Assembly (NCBI RefSeq): GCF_012910885.1
Contig: NZ_WTVM01000016.1
Span: forward strand, 1 to 44,731
Source of the DNA: Azoarcus taiwanensis
Lineage (GTDB): Bacteria > Pseudomonadota > Gammaproteobacteria > Burkholderiales > Rhodocyclaceae
Length of the DNA: 44,731 nucleotides
Direction of reading: 5' to 3'
Under the pieces are notes generated by a model. It did no database searches. It saw only the letters and a list, made by a program, of their open reading frames with translations, and was not told the DNA's origin. Numbering within the stretch: the stretch's first letter is position 1; each line of letters starts with the position of its first letter. Positions 33,497 to 43,032 of this stretch are shown here, piece by piece. The translations under genes were made by a program, and so were the position numbers.

Positions 33497-34777
33497 TCAG
33501 TCCTTGGCGCCGAGTTTCGCCAACCATTGGGCTGCACCGAGTCCGGCTGCCCGACCCGTGGCGAAGCAGCCGGTCAGCAGATAACCGCCGGTCGGCGCTT
33601 CCCAGTCGAGCATCTCGCCGCAGCAGAAAACGCCCGGCAGGGATTGCAGCATCATGCTCGGGTCGAGTGCGTCAAGCCGTACGCCGCCAGCCGAGCTGAT
33701 CGCTTCCTCGAGTGGACGCGGCCGCGCGAGGAGCAGCGGAAGGGATTTGATCGCGCCGGCAAGGGCGTTCATGTCGTCGAATACGGCTTTCGGCAAGACT
33801 TCACGAAGCAATCCGGCCTTGACGTCGGTGATGCCTGCCTTGCTCTGCAAGTGGCTGGCGAGCGAGCGCTTGCCACGTGGTCGGGACAAGGCCTTGCGAA
33901 GTGTTTCGAGTGACCGGTTCGGCGTCAGGTCAACGTGGACTTCAACCGGGCCGTTGGCTTCGATGGCATCGCGAATGGGTTTCGAGAGGGCATAGATCAG
34001 GCCGCCTTCCAGCCCGGAGATGGTGACGATGCACTCGCCCAGCCGTTCATGGCGGACGCCGCGGGCATCAGTGACACTCAGTGCGATGTTCTTGAGAGGA
34101 TGCCCCGCGAAGCGGTTGGCGAAGTAAGCGCCCCAGCCGAAGCCGTCGCCTGTCGGCAGCGAAACCTCGAAGCCGCAGTTGGCGGGTCGCAGCGGCGACA
34201 CGCAGATACCGCGAGCCTGCAGCCAGGGCACCCAGGCACCGTCCGACCCCAGTCGTGACCAGCTGCCGCCACCGAGCGCGAGTACCACGACATCGGCCGA
34301 CACTGTCGTCTCTCCTTCGGGTCCCTTGAAGCGCAGGCCTTGCGCGGGCGTGGCGCAGTTGTCGCCCCAACCGAGCCAGCGGTGGCGGGTGTGGATGCGC
34401 ACGCCTGTCGCGCGCAGACGGTGCAACCACGCACGCAACAGCGGCGCTGCTTTCATGTCGACCGGGAAGACGCGGCCGGAGCTGCCTACGAAGGTGTCGA
34501 CACCAAGTTCGGCAGCCCAGGCGCGCAAGGTGTCGGCGCCGAACTCGGCGAGGTGTCCTGCCATCCAGGCCGCGGCTTCGCCATAGCGCGAGATGAAGTC
34601 CGCCTGGGGCTCCGAGTGCGTCAGGTTGAGGCCGCCGACGCCTGCGATCAGCAGCTTGCGCGCGACCGATGGCATCGCGTCGAACACATCTACCTGATGC
34701 CCGGCCGCCGCGAGTTGTTCGGCGGCCATCAGGCCAGCCGGGCCGGCACCGATGACCGCGACGCGCCTGTTTCTCAC
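33497..34777 (-). CDS. FAD-dependent oxidoreductase, HI0933/BaiN-type (TIGR03862-like)
   Basis: The 426-residue flavoprotein starts at GTG 34777, overlapping the stop of the upstream glycosylase gene (GTGA). The FAD-binding Rossmann motif is GAGPAGLMAAEQL near the N-terminus, followed by the HI0933 family segments RKLLIAGVGGLNLTHSE (which includes the characteristic GGxNxT) and, at the C-terminus, GVFCCGEMLDWEAPTGGYLLTGCFATGRAAG. The reaction and electron acceptor are not known for most members. A longer open frame upstream is antisense-like and was not used. Confidence 0.9.
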   Translation of the reverse strand: MRNRRVAVIGAGPAGLMAAEQLAAAGHQVDVFDAMPSVARKLLIAGVGGLNLTHSEPQADFISRYGEAAAWMAGHLAEFGADTLRAWAAELGVDTFVGSSGRVFPVDMKAAPLLRAWLHRLRATGVRIHTRHRWLGWGDNCATPAQGLRFKGPEGETTVSADVVVLALGGGSWSRLGSDGAWVPWLQARGICVSPLRPANCGFEVSLPTGDGFGWGAYFANRFAGHPLKNIALSVTDARGVRHERLGECIVTISGLEGGLIYALSKPIRDAIEANGPVEVHVDLTPNRSLETLRKALSRPRGKRSLASHLQSKAGITDVKAGLLREVLPKAVFDDMNALAGAIKSLPLLLARPRPLEEAISSAGGVRLDALDPSMMLQSLPGVFCCGEMLDWEAPTGGYLLTGCFATGRAAGLGAAQWLAKLGAKD

Positions 34778-35271
34778 CGCAGGATCTCCCGCCAGGCATG
34801 GGTTTTTTGCGCGAGTGTCAGCGATGCATGGGCCGGGCTGGTCGAGGGCAGGCGCCGGCAGGTGAGCTCGCGGTTGCGCAGAGTCGGCATGACGTGCCTG
34901 CGGAACAGGTTCTCGGCGGTGCTGCCGTTGAAGAAGACACGGTCGATGAGCGGATGCTCTGCCAGGAAGTCCGCGATCGGATTGACCTCGAGGGACTCGG
35001 CTTCGATCGCGGTGTCGAGACTGCCGTTGCGCCGGCAAGCGCCCAGCACGTCCCACAATGCGTATCCCGCGCTCGTCAGCCTTGCAAGCCGCTGCTCATA
35101 AGGCAGGCTGGCGTCGAAGCCGAGCAACTCGCCGATCAGCCGCCAGAATGCGTTGCGCGGGTGGGCGTAGTATTCACTTGCGGACAGCGACGCGACACCC
35201 GGCATGCTGCCAAGAATCAGCGTATGCGCGGTGTCGAGCGCGACTGGCGGAAAGCCTTGCAGGCGGGTCAT
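34774..35271 (-). CDS. DNA-deoxyinosine/uracil glycosylase (UDG superfamily family 6)
   Basis: This 165-residue enzyme should remove deaminated bases, mainly hypoxanthine, from DNA. The family hallmarks are LILGSMPGVASL near the N-terminus (the GSMPG water-activating loop), YYAHPRNAFWRLIG, the segment YALWDVLGACRRNGSLD, and the C-terminal LPSTSPAHASLT that matches the DNA-intercalation loop. I chose ATG 35271 (MTRLQGFPPV) because relatives start with this segment; an ATG at 35295 adds eight residues. The stop overlaps the flavoprotein start, so the two are co-expressed. Confidence 0.88.
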   Translation of the reverse strand: MTRLQGFPPVALDTAHTLILGSMPGVASLSASEYYAHPRNAFWRLIGELLGFDASLPYEQRLARLTSAGYALWDVLGACRRNGSLDTAIEAESLEVNPIADFLAEHPLIDRVFFNGSTAENLFRRHVMPTLRNRELTCRRLPSTSPAHASLTLAQKTHAWREILR

Positions 35272-35369
35272 TCGGAGGACGCAAAAAACCTCCATTTTGC
35301 CAAAGATCGCAGCACATGCCCCAAGCAATTTCGCTTCCGGCGATCCACCGTGCTGTCGCGCAAGAGGTT

Positions 35370-36407
35370 TCAGTCGATGATGAACAGCCCGCGTTGGCGT
35401 TCGATCGTCCAGTGACCGTCGCTGTGTTCGCAGGCGCCGAAGCGGAAAGACGGTGGCAGGCCGGGCACAACAAAACGCTGATCGGCGAACCAGGCGCATC
35501 GCCGTGCTTCGGCAGTCTCGATCTCATGCAGGAACGGCAGGCGGGCGAAGCGACGGAAGGGGGTGAAGACCGGTTGCGACCACGCCTGACGTGCGAATGC
35601 GACTTCGTCCGACGTGTTGCCAAAGGCCGGTTGGCGCTGCCACGAGGTCTCGGTGTCAGCCGCGTAGTCCATGCCCAGCGCTGCCCGCAGCCGGGCGGTG
35701 GGTGAGGGCAGGGTGATGAGCCTGAGCTGCGCCACTTCGTAATCGTCCTCATGCCGCAGCATCAGGGTCCGATGCCAGGGCGAAAAGGGCTGTGGCAGTG
35801 CGGTGATCCGCGCTTCGTGCCAGCCAAGAGTGTCGGCACGTCGTTCGGCGATATCGATCGCATTCTCACGAATGGCGACGTTCAACATGAGGTAGGCGCC
35901 GACGAGGAGCAGGCTTGCGATCGCGATCGCTCTGCCGCCGCTCGAGGCCCTGAGCGAAAGCGTCAGGCCGACCGCCAGCAACAGCGTGACCGCTGGATCC
36001 ACCACAAAGACCAGCGGGAGGCTGAAGCGTGTGTTCGACAGCGGCGCGAAGAGCATCGTGCCGTAGACGGTGATGAAGTCGCCGATGATGTGGGCGGAGA
36101 GGCCCAGGGTGACCGCCGGCAGAAACCGACGCCAGAGATTCGGCCTGCCGTAGAAGCGGGCGAAGAGCTGCGCGAGCAGCCACGCCCACAGGGGCAACAT
36201 GATCAGCGAATGGGTGATGCCCTGATGCCAGTTCAGGTAGGCCAGGGTGCCGAACACCCGCAATACGATGTCGATGTCCGGAAACGCGGCCGCCGCAAAA
36301 CACGCCCAGAGCTGAGCGCGAATCGGCAGCGCGTTAGCGGAGGTGCGGTCTCGAAGTGCCGCGCGTGCTGCCACCGCACCGCTGAGCGCATGCGTCAGTG
36401 GGTCCAT
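35370..36407 (-). CDS. Membrane-bound metal-dependent hydrolase (DUF457/YdjM family)
   Basis: The 345-residue protein has the DUF457 N-terminal signature MDPLTHALSGAV, then FPDIDIVLR and NWHQGITHSLIMLP, and a further LSAHIIGDFITVYG. The histidines and aspartates in these motifs are predicted metal ligands. Four or five membrane helices lie within residues 60-180, and a soluble C-terminal half of about 150 residues follows. In E. coli the relative YdjM is LexA-regulated; the substrate is unknown. It begins six bases after the tetR-type stop on the same strand, so they form a transcription unit. Confidence 0.88.
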   Translation of the reverse strand: MDPLTHALSGAVAARAALRDRTSANALPIRAQLWACFAAAAFPDIDIVLRVFGTLAYLNWHQGITHSLIMLPLWAWLLAQLFARFYGRPNLWRRFLPAVTLGLSAHIIGDFITVYGTMLFAPLSNTRFSLPLVFVVDPAVTLLLAVGLTLSLRASSGGRAIAIASLLLVGAYLMLNVAIRENAIDIAERRADTLGWHEARITALPQPFSPWHRTLMLRHEDDYEVAQLRLITLPSPTARLRAALGMDYAADTETSWQRQPAFGNTSDEVAFARQAWSQPVFTPFRRFARLPFLHEIETAEARRCAWFADQRFVVPGLPPSFRFGACEHSDGHWTIERQRGLFIID

Positions 36408-36413
36408 GGTGGG

Positions 36414-37070
36414 TCAAGGTTTGCCGGTCGCCGGTGCGACCTCATCCCGAGGCGTTTCGGTAGGCGGTGGCATCTCGCTCCTCCCTCGCTTGCGGAAGAC
36501 CAGGTGGTCCAGCCGCTCTGCATCACGCAACCGCAACTCGAGGAAGCGGCGGGTTTTCTGGCCGCCGACGGAGTCGTCCGCCATCCAGTGGGCGAAGGTC
36601 GCGAGGTAGATCGAGGTGAGTGCGGTTTCCTCGAGTGCCCGGCGCACGAATGTCGCGTTGCGGCCGGCAGCCTCGCGGACCCACTGCACGGTGCGGCTGA
36701 CGCGCAGCAGGCCGGGGATCTGCACATGAAGATGCCCGGGTTCGAGCTTGTTCACAATCATTTGCCGGGTCACGAGACGATACGGCGCAAGCGCATCCAG
36801 CCAGGCCATGATGAGCTTGTGGATTCGTTCAGTGCTGGTGAGTTCGTGAAACCCTGGCGTCTCGGGTACTGCCAGCATCGCGGCATCGGCGCGGTCGAAC
36901 CAGGCCTCGACGAGGTCTTCCTTCTCGCGGAAATGCCGGCGGATATCGTTGAGGGAGATACCGAGATTCGCGGCGACGTCATACAGTCGCAAGTTTTCCC
37001 AGTGGCTATCGGCTGCGAGCGCAAGGGCGGCATCGACGATGTGTTCGCGATCGGTGGCGGGCGTGTTCAT
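36414..37070 (-). CDS. TetR-family transcriptional regulator
   Basis: The 218-residue regulator has an N-terminal helix-turn-helix at about residues 10-55 (IVDAALALAADSHWENLRLYDVAANLGISLNDIRRHFREKE split by the turn). The remainder is an all-helical ligand-binding domain without informative motifs; the last 20 residues are low-complexity. It precedes the DUF457 gene and is divergent from hrpA, with 150 bases between starts. It probably controls its own unit; the ligand is unknown. Confidence 0.85.
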   Translation of the reverse strand: MNTPATDREHIVDAALALAADSHWENLRLYDVAANLGISLNDIRRHFREKEDLVEAWFDRADAAMLAVPETPGFHELTSTERIHKLIMAWLDALAPYRLVTRQMIVNKLEPGHLHVQIPGLLRVSRTVQWVREAAGRNATFVRRALEETALTSIYLATFAHWMADDSVGGQKTRRFLELRLRDAERLDHLVFRKRGRSEMPPPTETPRDEVAPATGKP

Positions 37071-37220
37071 CGTGGCCTCCGGAGGGAGAGACGTTGTTCA
37101 TGCTACCGGATGCAGGGCCAGTAGTGGCATTTGATGCACGTCCAACTGCGGTTTCCAGGATAATCCCGTTCCTGACGAATCCTCCGGCCAGCGCCGGATG
37201 CGCAACCAGCGACCGAGCTC

Positions 37221-40200
37221 TTGACTACTGGAAAGCCACGACCCACTGCCGAGGCGCGCGCTGCGCGGCCCGATTTCTCCGACTGCCTGAGTGCCGACCG
37301 GCCGCGTCTCGCACGCATGAGTCGCGATCTGGCGCGGACTGGTGGTGAGCGTCGCGCACGCTTGCAACAGGCGCTGGACGCCCTGCTGCTGCGCTCCCGC
37401 GAGCGTCTGGCGCAGCGGCGCGGTGGCTTGCCTGTTCCGGACTTTCCGCCCGAACTACCGGTTTCGGCGCGTCGGGATGAAATCGCCGCGGCGATTGCGG
37501 CCCATCAGGTGGTGATCGTCTGCGGCGAGACCGGTTCGGGCAAGACCACGCAATTACCCAAGATCTGCCTCGAGCTTGGTCGTGGTGTTGCCGGGCTCAT
37601 TGGTCACACCCAGCCGCGACGGCTCGCAGCACGGGCTACCGCCAGCCGGATCGCGCAGGAGTTGGGTAGCGAACTGGGGCAGACCGTCGGATACAAGATC
37701 CGCTTTACCGACCGCGTCAGTGAGGCGAGCTACGTCAAGCTGATGACCGACGGCATTCTGTTGGCCGAAACCCAGGCTGACCCATGGCTTGCCGCGTACG
37801 ACACGCTTATCGTCGACGAGGCGCACGAGCGCAGCCTGAACATCGACTTTCTGCTCGGCTATCTCAAGACGCTCCTGCCGCGAAGGCCGGATCTGAAGGT
37901 CATCGTCACCTCGGCGACACTGGACGCCGAACGTTTTGCACGGCACTTCGAGGTCGATGGCAGGCCGGCGCCGGTCATCGAGGTGTCCGGCCGCCTGTAT
38001 CCGATCGAAGTGCGGTATCGCCCGGTCGGCGACGAGGACGACGCATCCACCCAGACCCGCGAGGGCAAGCGCGCACGGGACAAGGATCTGTACGAGGCGA
38101 TCGTCGACGCGGTCGACGAAGTCCAGGCCTGCGGGCCCGGCGACGCACTTGTGTTCCTGCCGGGCGAGCGCGAGATCCGCGAAGCCGCCGAGGCGCTGCG
38201 CAAGTCCCGCCACGCCGCCGGCACCGAGATCCTGCCGTTGTTCGCGCGCCAGTCGGCGCAGGAGCAGGCGCGCATCTTCTCGCCAGGGCAGGGGCGCCGG
38301 GTGGTGCTGGCGACCAACGTGGCCGAAACCTCGCTGACTGTGCCCGGTATCCGCTACGTCATCGATTCGGGGCTGGCGCGGGTCAAGCGCTATTCGGTGC
38401 GAAACAAGGTCGAGCAGTTGCAGGTCGAGAACATCGCGCAATCTGCCGCCAAGCAGCGCGCCGGTCGTTGCGGGCGGGTCATGGATGGGGTCTGCATCCG
38501 CCTCTACGACGAGACCGAGTTCGAGCGCCGCGCCGCGCACACCGATCCGGAGGTGCTGAGATCCTCACTTGCCGGCGTGATCTTGCGCATGAAGGCCTTG
38601 CGACTCGGTTCGGTGGAGGATTTCCCCTTCATCGATGCGCCGAACTCACGTGCGATCGCCGACGGCTACCAGTTGCTGATCGAACTCGGCGCGGTCGGCG
38701 AAGACGAGGCGCGCGAACTTACCCCGCTCGGCAAGGAGCTCGCGCGCCTGCCGCTCGATCCGCGCATCGGCCGCATGCTGCTGGCCGGCCGGGATCGAGG
38801 CTGCCTGGCCGAGATGCTGGTCATCGCCTCGGCGCTGTCGGTGCAGGATCCCAGGGTGCGTCCGCAGGAGTCGCCGGGTGCGGCCGATCAGGCGCATGCG
38901 CGTTTTCGCGGGGGTGAGCAGGATCAGCATTCCGAGTTCCTGTGGTACCGCAACCTGTGGAAGAGCTGGGACGAGGTGATTCGCCACGAATCCGGCTCCA
39001 AACAGAAGACATGGTGCAAGCAGCATCATTTGTCGTGGCTGCGCATGCGCGAGTGGCGTGATGTGCATGGCCAGCTCGCTACGCTGTGTGCCGAGCATGG
39101 CTGGAAGGAGAACCAGGTGCCGGCCGCTTACGAGGCGATCCACAAGGCCTTGCTCGCCGGCCTGCTCGGCAACGTTGGTTGCCGCGTCGAAGAGGCACAG
39201 GGTGGTCGGGGGCAGCTGAGCGGCGGGTACAACGGCGCGCGTGGCATCCGTTTCTGGCCGCATCCGGGCTCTGCTCTGGCGCGCAAGGCGGGCAAGTGGG
39301 TGATGTGCGCCGAACTGGTCGAGACGTCACGCCTGTTCGGCCGCTGCGTGGCGCGCGTCGAGCCGGAGTGGATCGAGGAGGTGGGCGCACACTTGGTCAA
39401 GCGTCAGGTCTATGAGCCGCACTGGTCCAAGAGTTCGGGTGCAGTGCGGGCATGGGAACGTGGCACTCTCCATGGCCTGGTGCTCTATGCGCGGCGCGGC
39501 GTCGGCTACCGTGAGATCGATGCCCCGCTTTGTCGCACGCTGTTCATCCGCGAAGGGCTGGTCCAGGGTGAGATCGCGGAAGGGGTGGCGCGAGGCATGG
39601 CCTTTCTGCGCCACAACCAGAAACTCATCGCCGAGATCGAGCGGCTGGAGCACAAGTCGCGCCGGCCTGACGTGCTGGTGGACGAGGCGTTGATCGAGGC
39701 CTTCTACGATGCGAGGATTGCCCCCGAGGTGCTCGACGTCGCGGGTTTTGAGAAATGGCGCCGCGAGGCCGAGCGGGCGGACCCGAAGCTGCTCCACCTG
39801 ACGCGTGAACAGCTGATGCGGCACGAGGCCGAGGGTATCACCACCGAGCGCTTTCCTGCGCATTTCGAAGTCTTCGGGCAGAAGCTCAAGCTCGCCTATG
39901 TACATGCACCGGGCGAGGCCGACGACGGCGTGACGCTCACCGTGCCGCTAGCAATGCTCAACCAGATCCCGATCGAACGATGCGAGTGGTTGGTGCCGGG
40001 GCTGCTCGCCGAGAAGGTCGCCGCTCTGCTCAAGACCGTGCCGCAAAAGCATCGTCACCGTCTGCAGCCGGTTGCCGACAGTGCGGCTGCATTCGTCTCA
40101 GGCGTTGAGGCGGGCGAAGTGGATGTATCGGTTTCGTTGCTGGTTGCGCTGCAGCGCTTCGTGGAGGAACGGGTGTCGCTGAAGCTGCCGCTCGAATCCT

Positions 40201-41297
40201 TCCGCCCGGAGAACCTGCGGCCTCATTTCTTCATGAACTTCCGGGTTGTTGACGAGCACGGCCGGGTGCTGGGGCAATCGCGAAATCTCGCCGAGTTGCG
40301 GGCGCGACATGGGCGGCAGGTGACCGAGCGTTTTCGCGCGGCCCGCATTGTCGATGAGCAGGCCGCGGCCGAGCCGGCCCCCGGCGAAGGCCGTAATCAG
40401 CCCAAGGGTGGTCAGCCAACGGGCGTCACCGCCCCAACGGGGGCGCTGGCAGGTTTCACCGCCTGGACCTTCGGTGAGCTGCCGGAGCTGCTCGAACTCA
40501 AGGTCGCGGGTCGTGAAGTGATCGGCTTTCCCGCGCTTCACGATGATGGCGACAGTGTCTCGATGAGACCCTTCGACACCCCGGAGGAAGCGAGCCGGGT
40601 GCATCGCAAAGGCCTTGCGAGACTGTTCGCCCTTTGTCTTCGCGAGCAGGTCCGTGCCATCGAGCGATTGCCGGGGATGCGGGATCTGGCGCTGGCCTTC
40701 ATCCAGTTTGGCACCGAAGCCGAACTCAAGGCCCAACTCGTGGCCGCGACGATCGACCGCGTATGTCTCGTAGAGCCGCTTCCGAACGACGCTGCGGCTT
40801 TCGAGCGGCGCTGCGGCGAATCGAGAGCCCGGCTGAGTCTGGTCGCGCAGGAATTCATGCGTCTGGTCGGGCAAGTCCTGAGCGAGCACGCGAGTGTCAG
40901 CAAGCGTATCGGTGGGCTCAAAGGGTATCCCGATGTGGCGACCGACCTCGCCGCTCAGCTTGATGCACTGCTGCCGAAGTCGTTTCTGGTCGCCTTCCCG
41001 TGGGAGCGTCTGGCGCATTTTCCCCGCTATCTCAAGGCGGTGTCGGTGCGCATCGACAAGCTGCGCAACAATCCGGCGAGAGATGCGGAGCTGATGGGCC
41101 AGTGGCAATCGCTTGCACGTCCCTTCGAGCGGGAACGTATTGCTCGCCTCAAGGCAGGTGTCGCCGATCCGGAGTTGGAGGCCTTCCGCTGGTTGCTGGA
41201 GGAGTTGCGGGTGGGCCTCTTTGCCCAGGAGCTGAAGACGCCGATGCCGGTCAGTGTCAAGCGCTTGCAGAAGGTTTGGGAGGCCCGGCCGCGCTGA
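37221..41297 (+). CDS. hrpA: ATP-dependent RNA helicase HrpA (DEAH box)
   Basis: HrpA is a large 3'-5' RNA helicase that, in E. coli, acts on stalled or collided ribosomes and in mRNA processing. The 1358-residue protein has Walker A GETGSGKT (102-109), DEAH (199-202), SATLD, and motif VI with QRAGRCGR (about 414-421). Helicase-associated and OB-fold domains follow, and the long DUF3418 C-terminal region (about 750-1340) is typical of HrpA. The start is uncertain: TTG 37221 keeps the conserved N-terminal helix (RPDFSDCLSADRPRL), while the first ATG at 37317 would lose 32 residues. The frame is closed upstream at 37173. No intron, intein or frameshift is seen. Confidence 0.95.
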   Translation: MTTGKPRPTAEARAARPDFSDCLSADRPRLARMSRDLARTGGERRARLQQALDALLLRSRERLAQRRGGLPVPDFPPELPVSARRDEIAAAIAAHQVVIVCGETGSGKTTQLPKICLELGRGVAGLIGHTQPRRLAARATASRIAQELGSELGQTVGYKIRFTDRVSEASYVKLMTDGILLAETQADPWLAAYDTLIVDEAHERSLNIDFLLGYLKTLLPRRPDLKVIVTSATLDAERFARHFEVDGRPAPVIEVSGRLYPIEVRYRPVGDEDDASTQTREGKRARDKDLYEAIVDAVDEVQACGPGDALVFLPGEREIREAAEALRKSRHAAGTEILPLFARQSAQEQARIFSPGQGRRVVLATNVAETSLTVPGIRYVIDSGLARVKRYSVRNKVEQLQVENIAQSAAKQRAGRCGRVMDGVCIRLYDETEFERRAAHTDPEVLRSSLAGVILRMKALRLGSVEDFPFIDAPNSRAIADGYQLLIELGAVGEDEARELTPLGKELARLPLDPRIGRMLLAGRDRGCLAEMLVIASALSVQDPRVRPQESPGAADQAHARFRGGEQDQHSEFLWYRNLWKSWDEVIRHESGSKQKTWCKQHHLSWLRMREWRDVHGQLATLCAEHGWKENQVPAAYEAIHKALLAGLLGNVGCRVEEAQGGRGQLSGGYNGARGIRFWPHPGSALARKAGKWVMCAELVETSRLFGRCVARVEPEWIEEVGAHLVKRQVYEPHWSKSSGAVRAWERGTLHGLVLYARRGVGYREIDAPLCRTLFIREGLVQGEIAEGVARGMAFLRHNQKLIAEIERLEHKSRRPDVLVDEALIEAFYDARIAPEVLDVAGFEKWRREAERADPKLLHLTREQLMRHEAEGITTERFPAHFEVFGQKLKLAYVHAPGEADDGVTLTVPLAMLNQIPIERCEWLVPGLLAEKVAALLKTVPQKHRHRLQPVADSAAAFVSGVEAGEVDVSVSLLVALQRFVEERVSLKLPLESFRPENLRPHFFMNFRVVDEHGRVLGQSRNLAELRARHGRQVTERFRAARIVDEQAAAEPAPGEGRNQPKGGQPTGVTAPTGALAGFTAWTFGELPELLELKVAGREVIGFPALHDDGDSVSMRPFDTPEEASRVHRKGLARLFALCLREQVRAIERLPGMRDLALAFIQFGTEAELKAQLVAATIDRVCLVEPLPNDAAAFERRCGESRARLSLVAQEFMRLVGQVLSEHASVSKRIGGLKGYPDVATDLAAQLDALLPKSFLVAFPWERLAHFPRYLKAVSVRIDKLRNNPARDAELMGQWQSLARPFERERIARLKAGVADPELEAFRWLLEELRVGLFAQELKTPMPVSVKRLQKVWEARPR

Positions 41298-41431
41298 GCA
41301 ATCCGTGATCCATGCAGTCGATTGAAAGAGCAGTGTTTTCAGCGCTGAACTATGCTAAACTCCCGCGCTTTCCCTTGCTCCACCGGAACATTCGCATGCC
41401 GGGGGGCTGTCATCAACCACAAGGAGTCTGC

Positions 41432-41827
41432 ATGCGACACTACGAAATCGTGTTCATCGTCCACCCTGATCAGTCCGAGCAGGTGCCGGCGATGGTCGAG
41501 CGCTACAAGGGCCTCGTCACCGGCCGTAACGGCCAGATCCACCGTCTTGAGGACTGGGGCCGCCGCCAGCTGGCCTACCCGATCCAGAAGATCCACAAGG
41601 CCCACTATGTTCTGATGAACATCGAGTGCGACAACGAGACGCTGGCCGAACTCGAGCACACCTTCAAGTTCAACGATGCCATCCTGCGCCACCTCGTGGT
41701 CAAGAAGAAGGCAGCCGTGACCGTCGCGTCGCCGATGATGAAGGAAGAGAAGGCCCGTTCGCTGACCACCGGCTCGTCCGACGGCGCTGACGACGGCGAA
41801 GAGTCCAAAGAGGCCGAATCTGCCTGA
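41432..41827 (+). CDS. rpsF: Ribosomal protein bS6
   Basis: bS6 binds the 16S rRNA central domain with bS18. ATG 41432 follows AAGGAG and gives 131 residues. The family opening [19 protein letters not shown] is clear, as are the RNA-binding [24 protein letters not shown] and [11 protein letters not shown] segments. The last 25 residues are an acidic tail ([13 protein letters not shown]), which in E. coli S6 is the site of RimK glutamylation. First gene of the rpsF-priB-rpsR-rplI operon. Confidence 0.98.
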   Translation: MRHYEIVFIVHPDQSEQVPAMVERYKGLVTGRNGQIHRLEDWGRRQLAYPIQKIHKAHYVLMNIECDNETLAELEHTFKFNDAILRHLVVKKKAAVTVASPMMKEEKARSLTTGSSDGADDGEESKEAESA

Positions 41828-41858
41828 TCCCGCCTCGGGCGCCGGTCTGAACCGACTG

Positions 41859-42188
41859 TTGCTCCAAGCACGGCTCGAAACCGTCGAACCTCTGCGCAGG
41901 ACGCCAGCCGGCGTGCCGGTCGCAGCCGCAACGCTCCACCATGTCTCACGGCAGGTCGAAGCGGGGCTCGAAAGAGAGGTGTCGGTCGAACTCGATGCCG
42001 TGGCGGTCGGAGAACTCGCAGCGCTGCTGGCAGCCGCCCCCCCGGGGGCATCGGTCAGAGTGGTGGGTTTTCTGGCAGCAAAGAGCCTGCGCAGTCGCAA
42101 ACCGGTATTGCATCTGAGCGAAATAGAATTTCTGGAAGGAACCGAAAATGGCTTTCAAACCCAAGTCCAAGTTCAAGAAAAAGGATGA
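41859..42188 (+). CDS. priB: Primosomal replication protein PriB (start uncertain)
   Basis: PriB is a single-strand DNA-binding OB-fold protein that helps PriA restart replication. From TTG 41859 the product has 109 residues, with [18 protein letters not shown] and [24 protein letters not shown] matching PriB. Homology begins four residues earlier ([11 protein letters not shown]), implying initiation at CTG 41847; no ATG or GTG is available, so the true start is either this CTG or the TTG. The 3' end overlaps rpsR by 41 bases, so the C-terminus [12 protein letters not shown] is encoded in the start of rpsR in another frame. Confidence 0.85.
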   Translation: MLQARLETVEPLRRTPAGVPVAAATLHHVSRQVEAGLEREVSVELDAVAVGELAALLAAAPPGASVRVVGFLAAKSLRSRKPVLHLSEIEFLEGTENGFQTQVQVQEKG

Positions 42189-42420
42189 CCGTGGTCGCGG
42201 TCTGTTCAAGCGTCGCAAGTTCTGCCGCTTCACCGCCGAGAAGATCGAGGAAGTGGACTACAAGGACGTCGACCTGCTGAAGGATTTCATCACCGAGACT
42301 GGCAAGGTGATGCCGGCGCGTATCACCGGCACCAAGGCCGGCTATCAGCGCCAGCTCTCCACCGCGGTCAAGCGTGCCCGCTTCCTGGCCCTGCTGCCCT
42401 ACACCGATCTGCACAAGTAA
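42148..42420 (+). CDS. rpsR: Ribosomal protein bS18
   Basis: The 90-residue bS18 partners bS6 in the 30S platform. It has [21 protein letters not shown], the typical [24 protein letters not shown], and [18 protein letters not shown] at the C-terminus. The ATG lies after GGAAGGAACCGAAA and inside the 3' end of priB, an overlap of 41 bases. A basic N-terminal extension of about 15 residues is usual in betaproteobacteria. Confidence 0.98.
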   Translation: MAFKPKSKFKKKDDRGRGLFKRRKFCRFTAEKIEEVDYKDVDLLKDFITETGKVMPARITGTKAGYQRQLSTAVKRARFLALLPYTDLHK

Positions 42421-42432
42421 GGAGAGACGGCC

Positions 42433-42885
42433 ATGCAAATCATTCTGCTCGAAAAAGTCGTCAACCTCGGTTCGCTCGGCGACATCGTCAAGGTGCGCGA
42501 CGGCTACGCTCGCAACTTCCTGATCCCGCAGGGCAAGGCCAAGCGTGCCACCGAAGCCAACAAGGCCGAGTTCGAAGCCCGTCGCGCGGACCTTGAGCGC
42601 GTTCAGGCCGAGAAGCTGGGCGAAGCCCAGGAGATGGCCGGCAAGCTCGAAGGCTTGATGGTTCAGATCACCCGCAAGGCTGGCATCGACGGTCGTCTGT
42701 TCGGCTCGGTCGGCAGTGCCGACATCGCCGAAGCGCTCGAAGCCCTCGGCTTCAGCGTCGAGCGAAGCGCCCTGCGCCTGCCTGACGGCCCGATCAAGCA
42801 GGTCGGCGACGTCGAGGTTCCGGTTGCGCTGCATTCGGACGTGGTGACCAACATCACCGTGTCGGTGCTTGGCGACCAGCAGTAA
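42433..42885 (+). CDS. rplI: Ribosomal protein bL9
   Basis: bL9 binds the L1 stalk base of the 50S subunit. The 150-residue protein has the N-terminal domain [36 protein letters not shown], the long connecting helix (about 45-75) and the C-terminal domain ([18 protein letters not shown]). It starts 12 bases after rpsR behind AAGGAGA, and ends the operon before a strong terminator. Confidence 0.98.
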   Translation: MQIILLEKVVNLGSLGDIVKVRDGYARNFLIPQGKAKRATEANKAEFEARRADLERVQAEKLGEAQEMAGKLEGLMVQITRKAGIDGRLFGSVGSADIAEALEALGFSVERSALRLPDGPIKQVGDVEVPVALHSDVVTNITVSVLGDQQ

Positions 42886-42907
42886 CCAGCCGCAGGCATT
42901 CGGAGAA

Positions 42908-42935
42908 ACGGGCTGCGCTGCAGCCCGTTTTTTTT
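42908..42935 (+). terminator. Rho-independent terminator of the rpsF operon
   Basis: ACGGGCTGC (42908-42916), loop GCT, GCAGCCCGT (42920-42928), followed by a run of eight T. This is the strongest intrinsic terminator in the window. Confidence 0.93.
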
Positions 42936-43032
42936 GTCTACGGCTTTGGGGTCAGGCTGCCGGTGGTGTGCGGTAGTGATGTCCGTGCCGAGCGACTGTT
43001 AGAATCTGCCCTCACTTACCGAACTCATTCCC

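Noticed and set aside
33497-35056. Longer start for the HI0933-type flavoprotein
   Set aside because: The extra 93 codons lie antisense-like within the glycosylase gene and lack flavoprotein homology; GTG 34777 immediately precedes the FAD motif.
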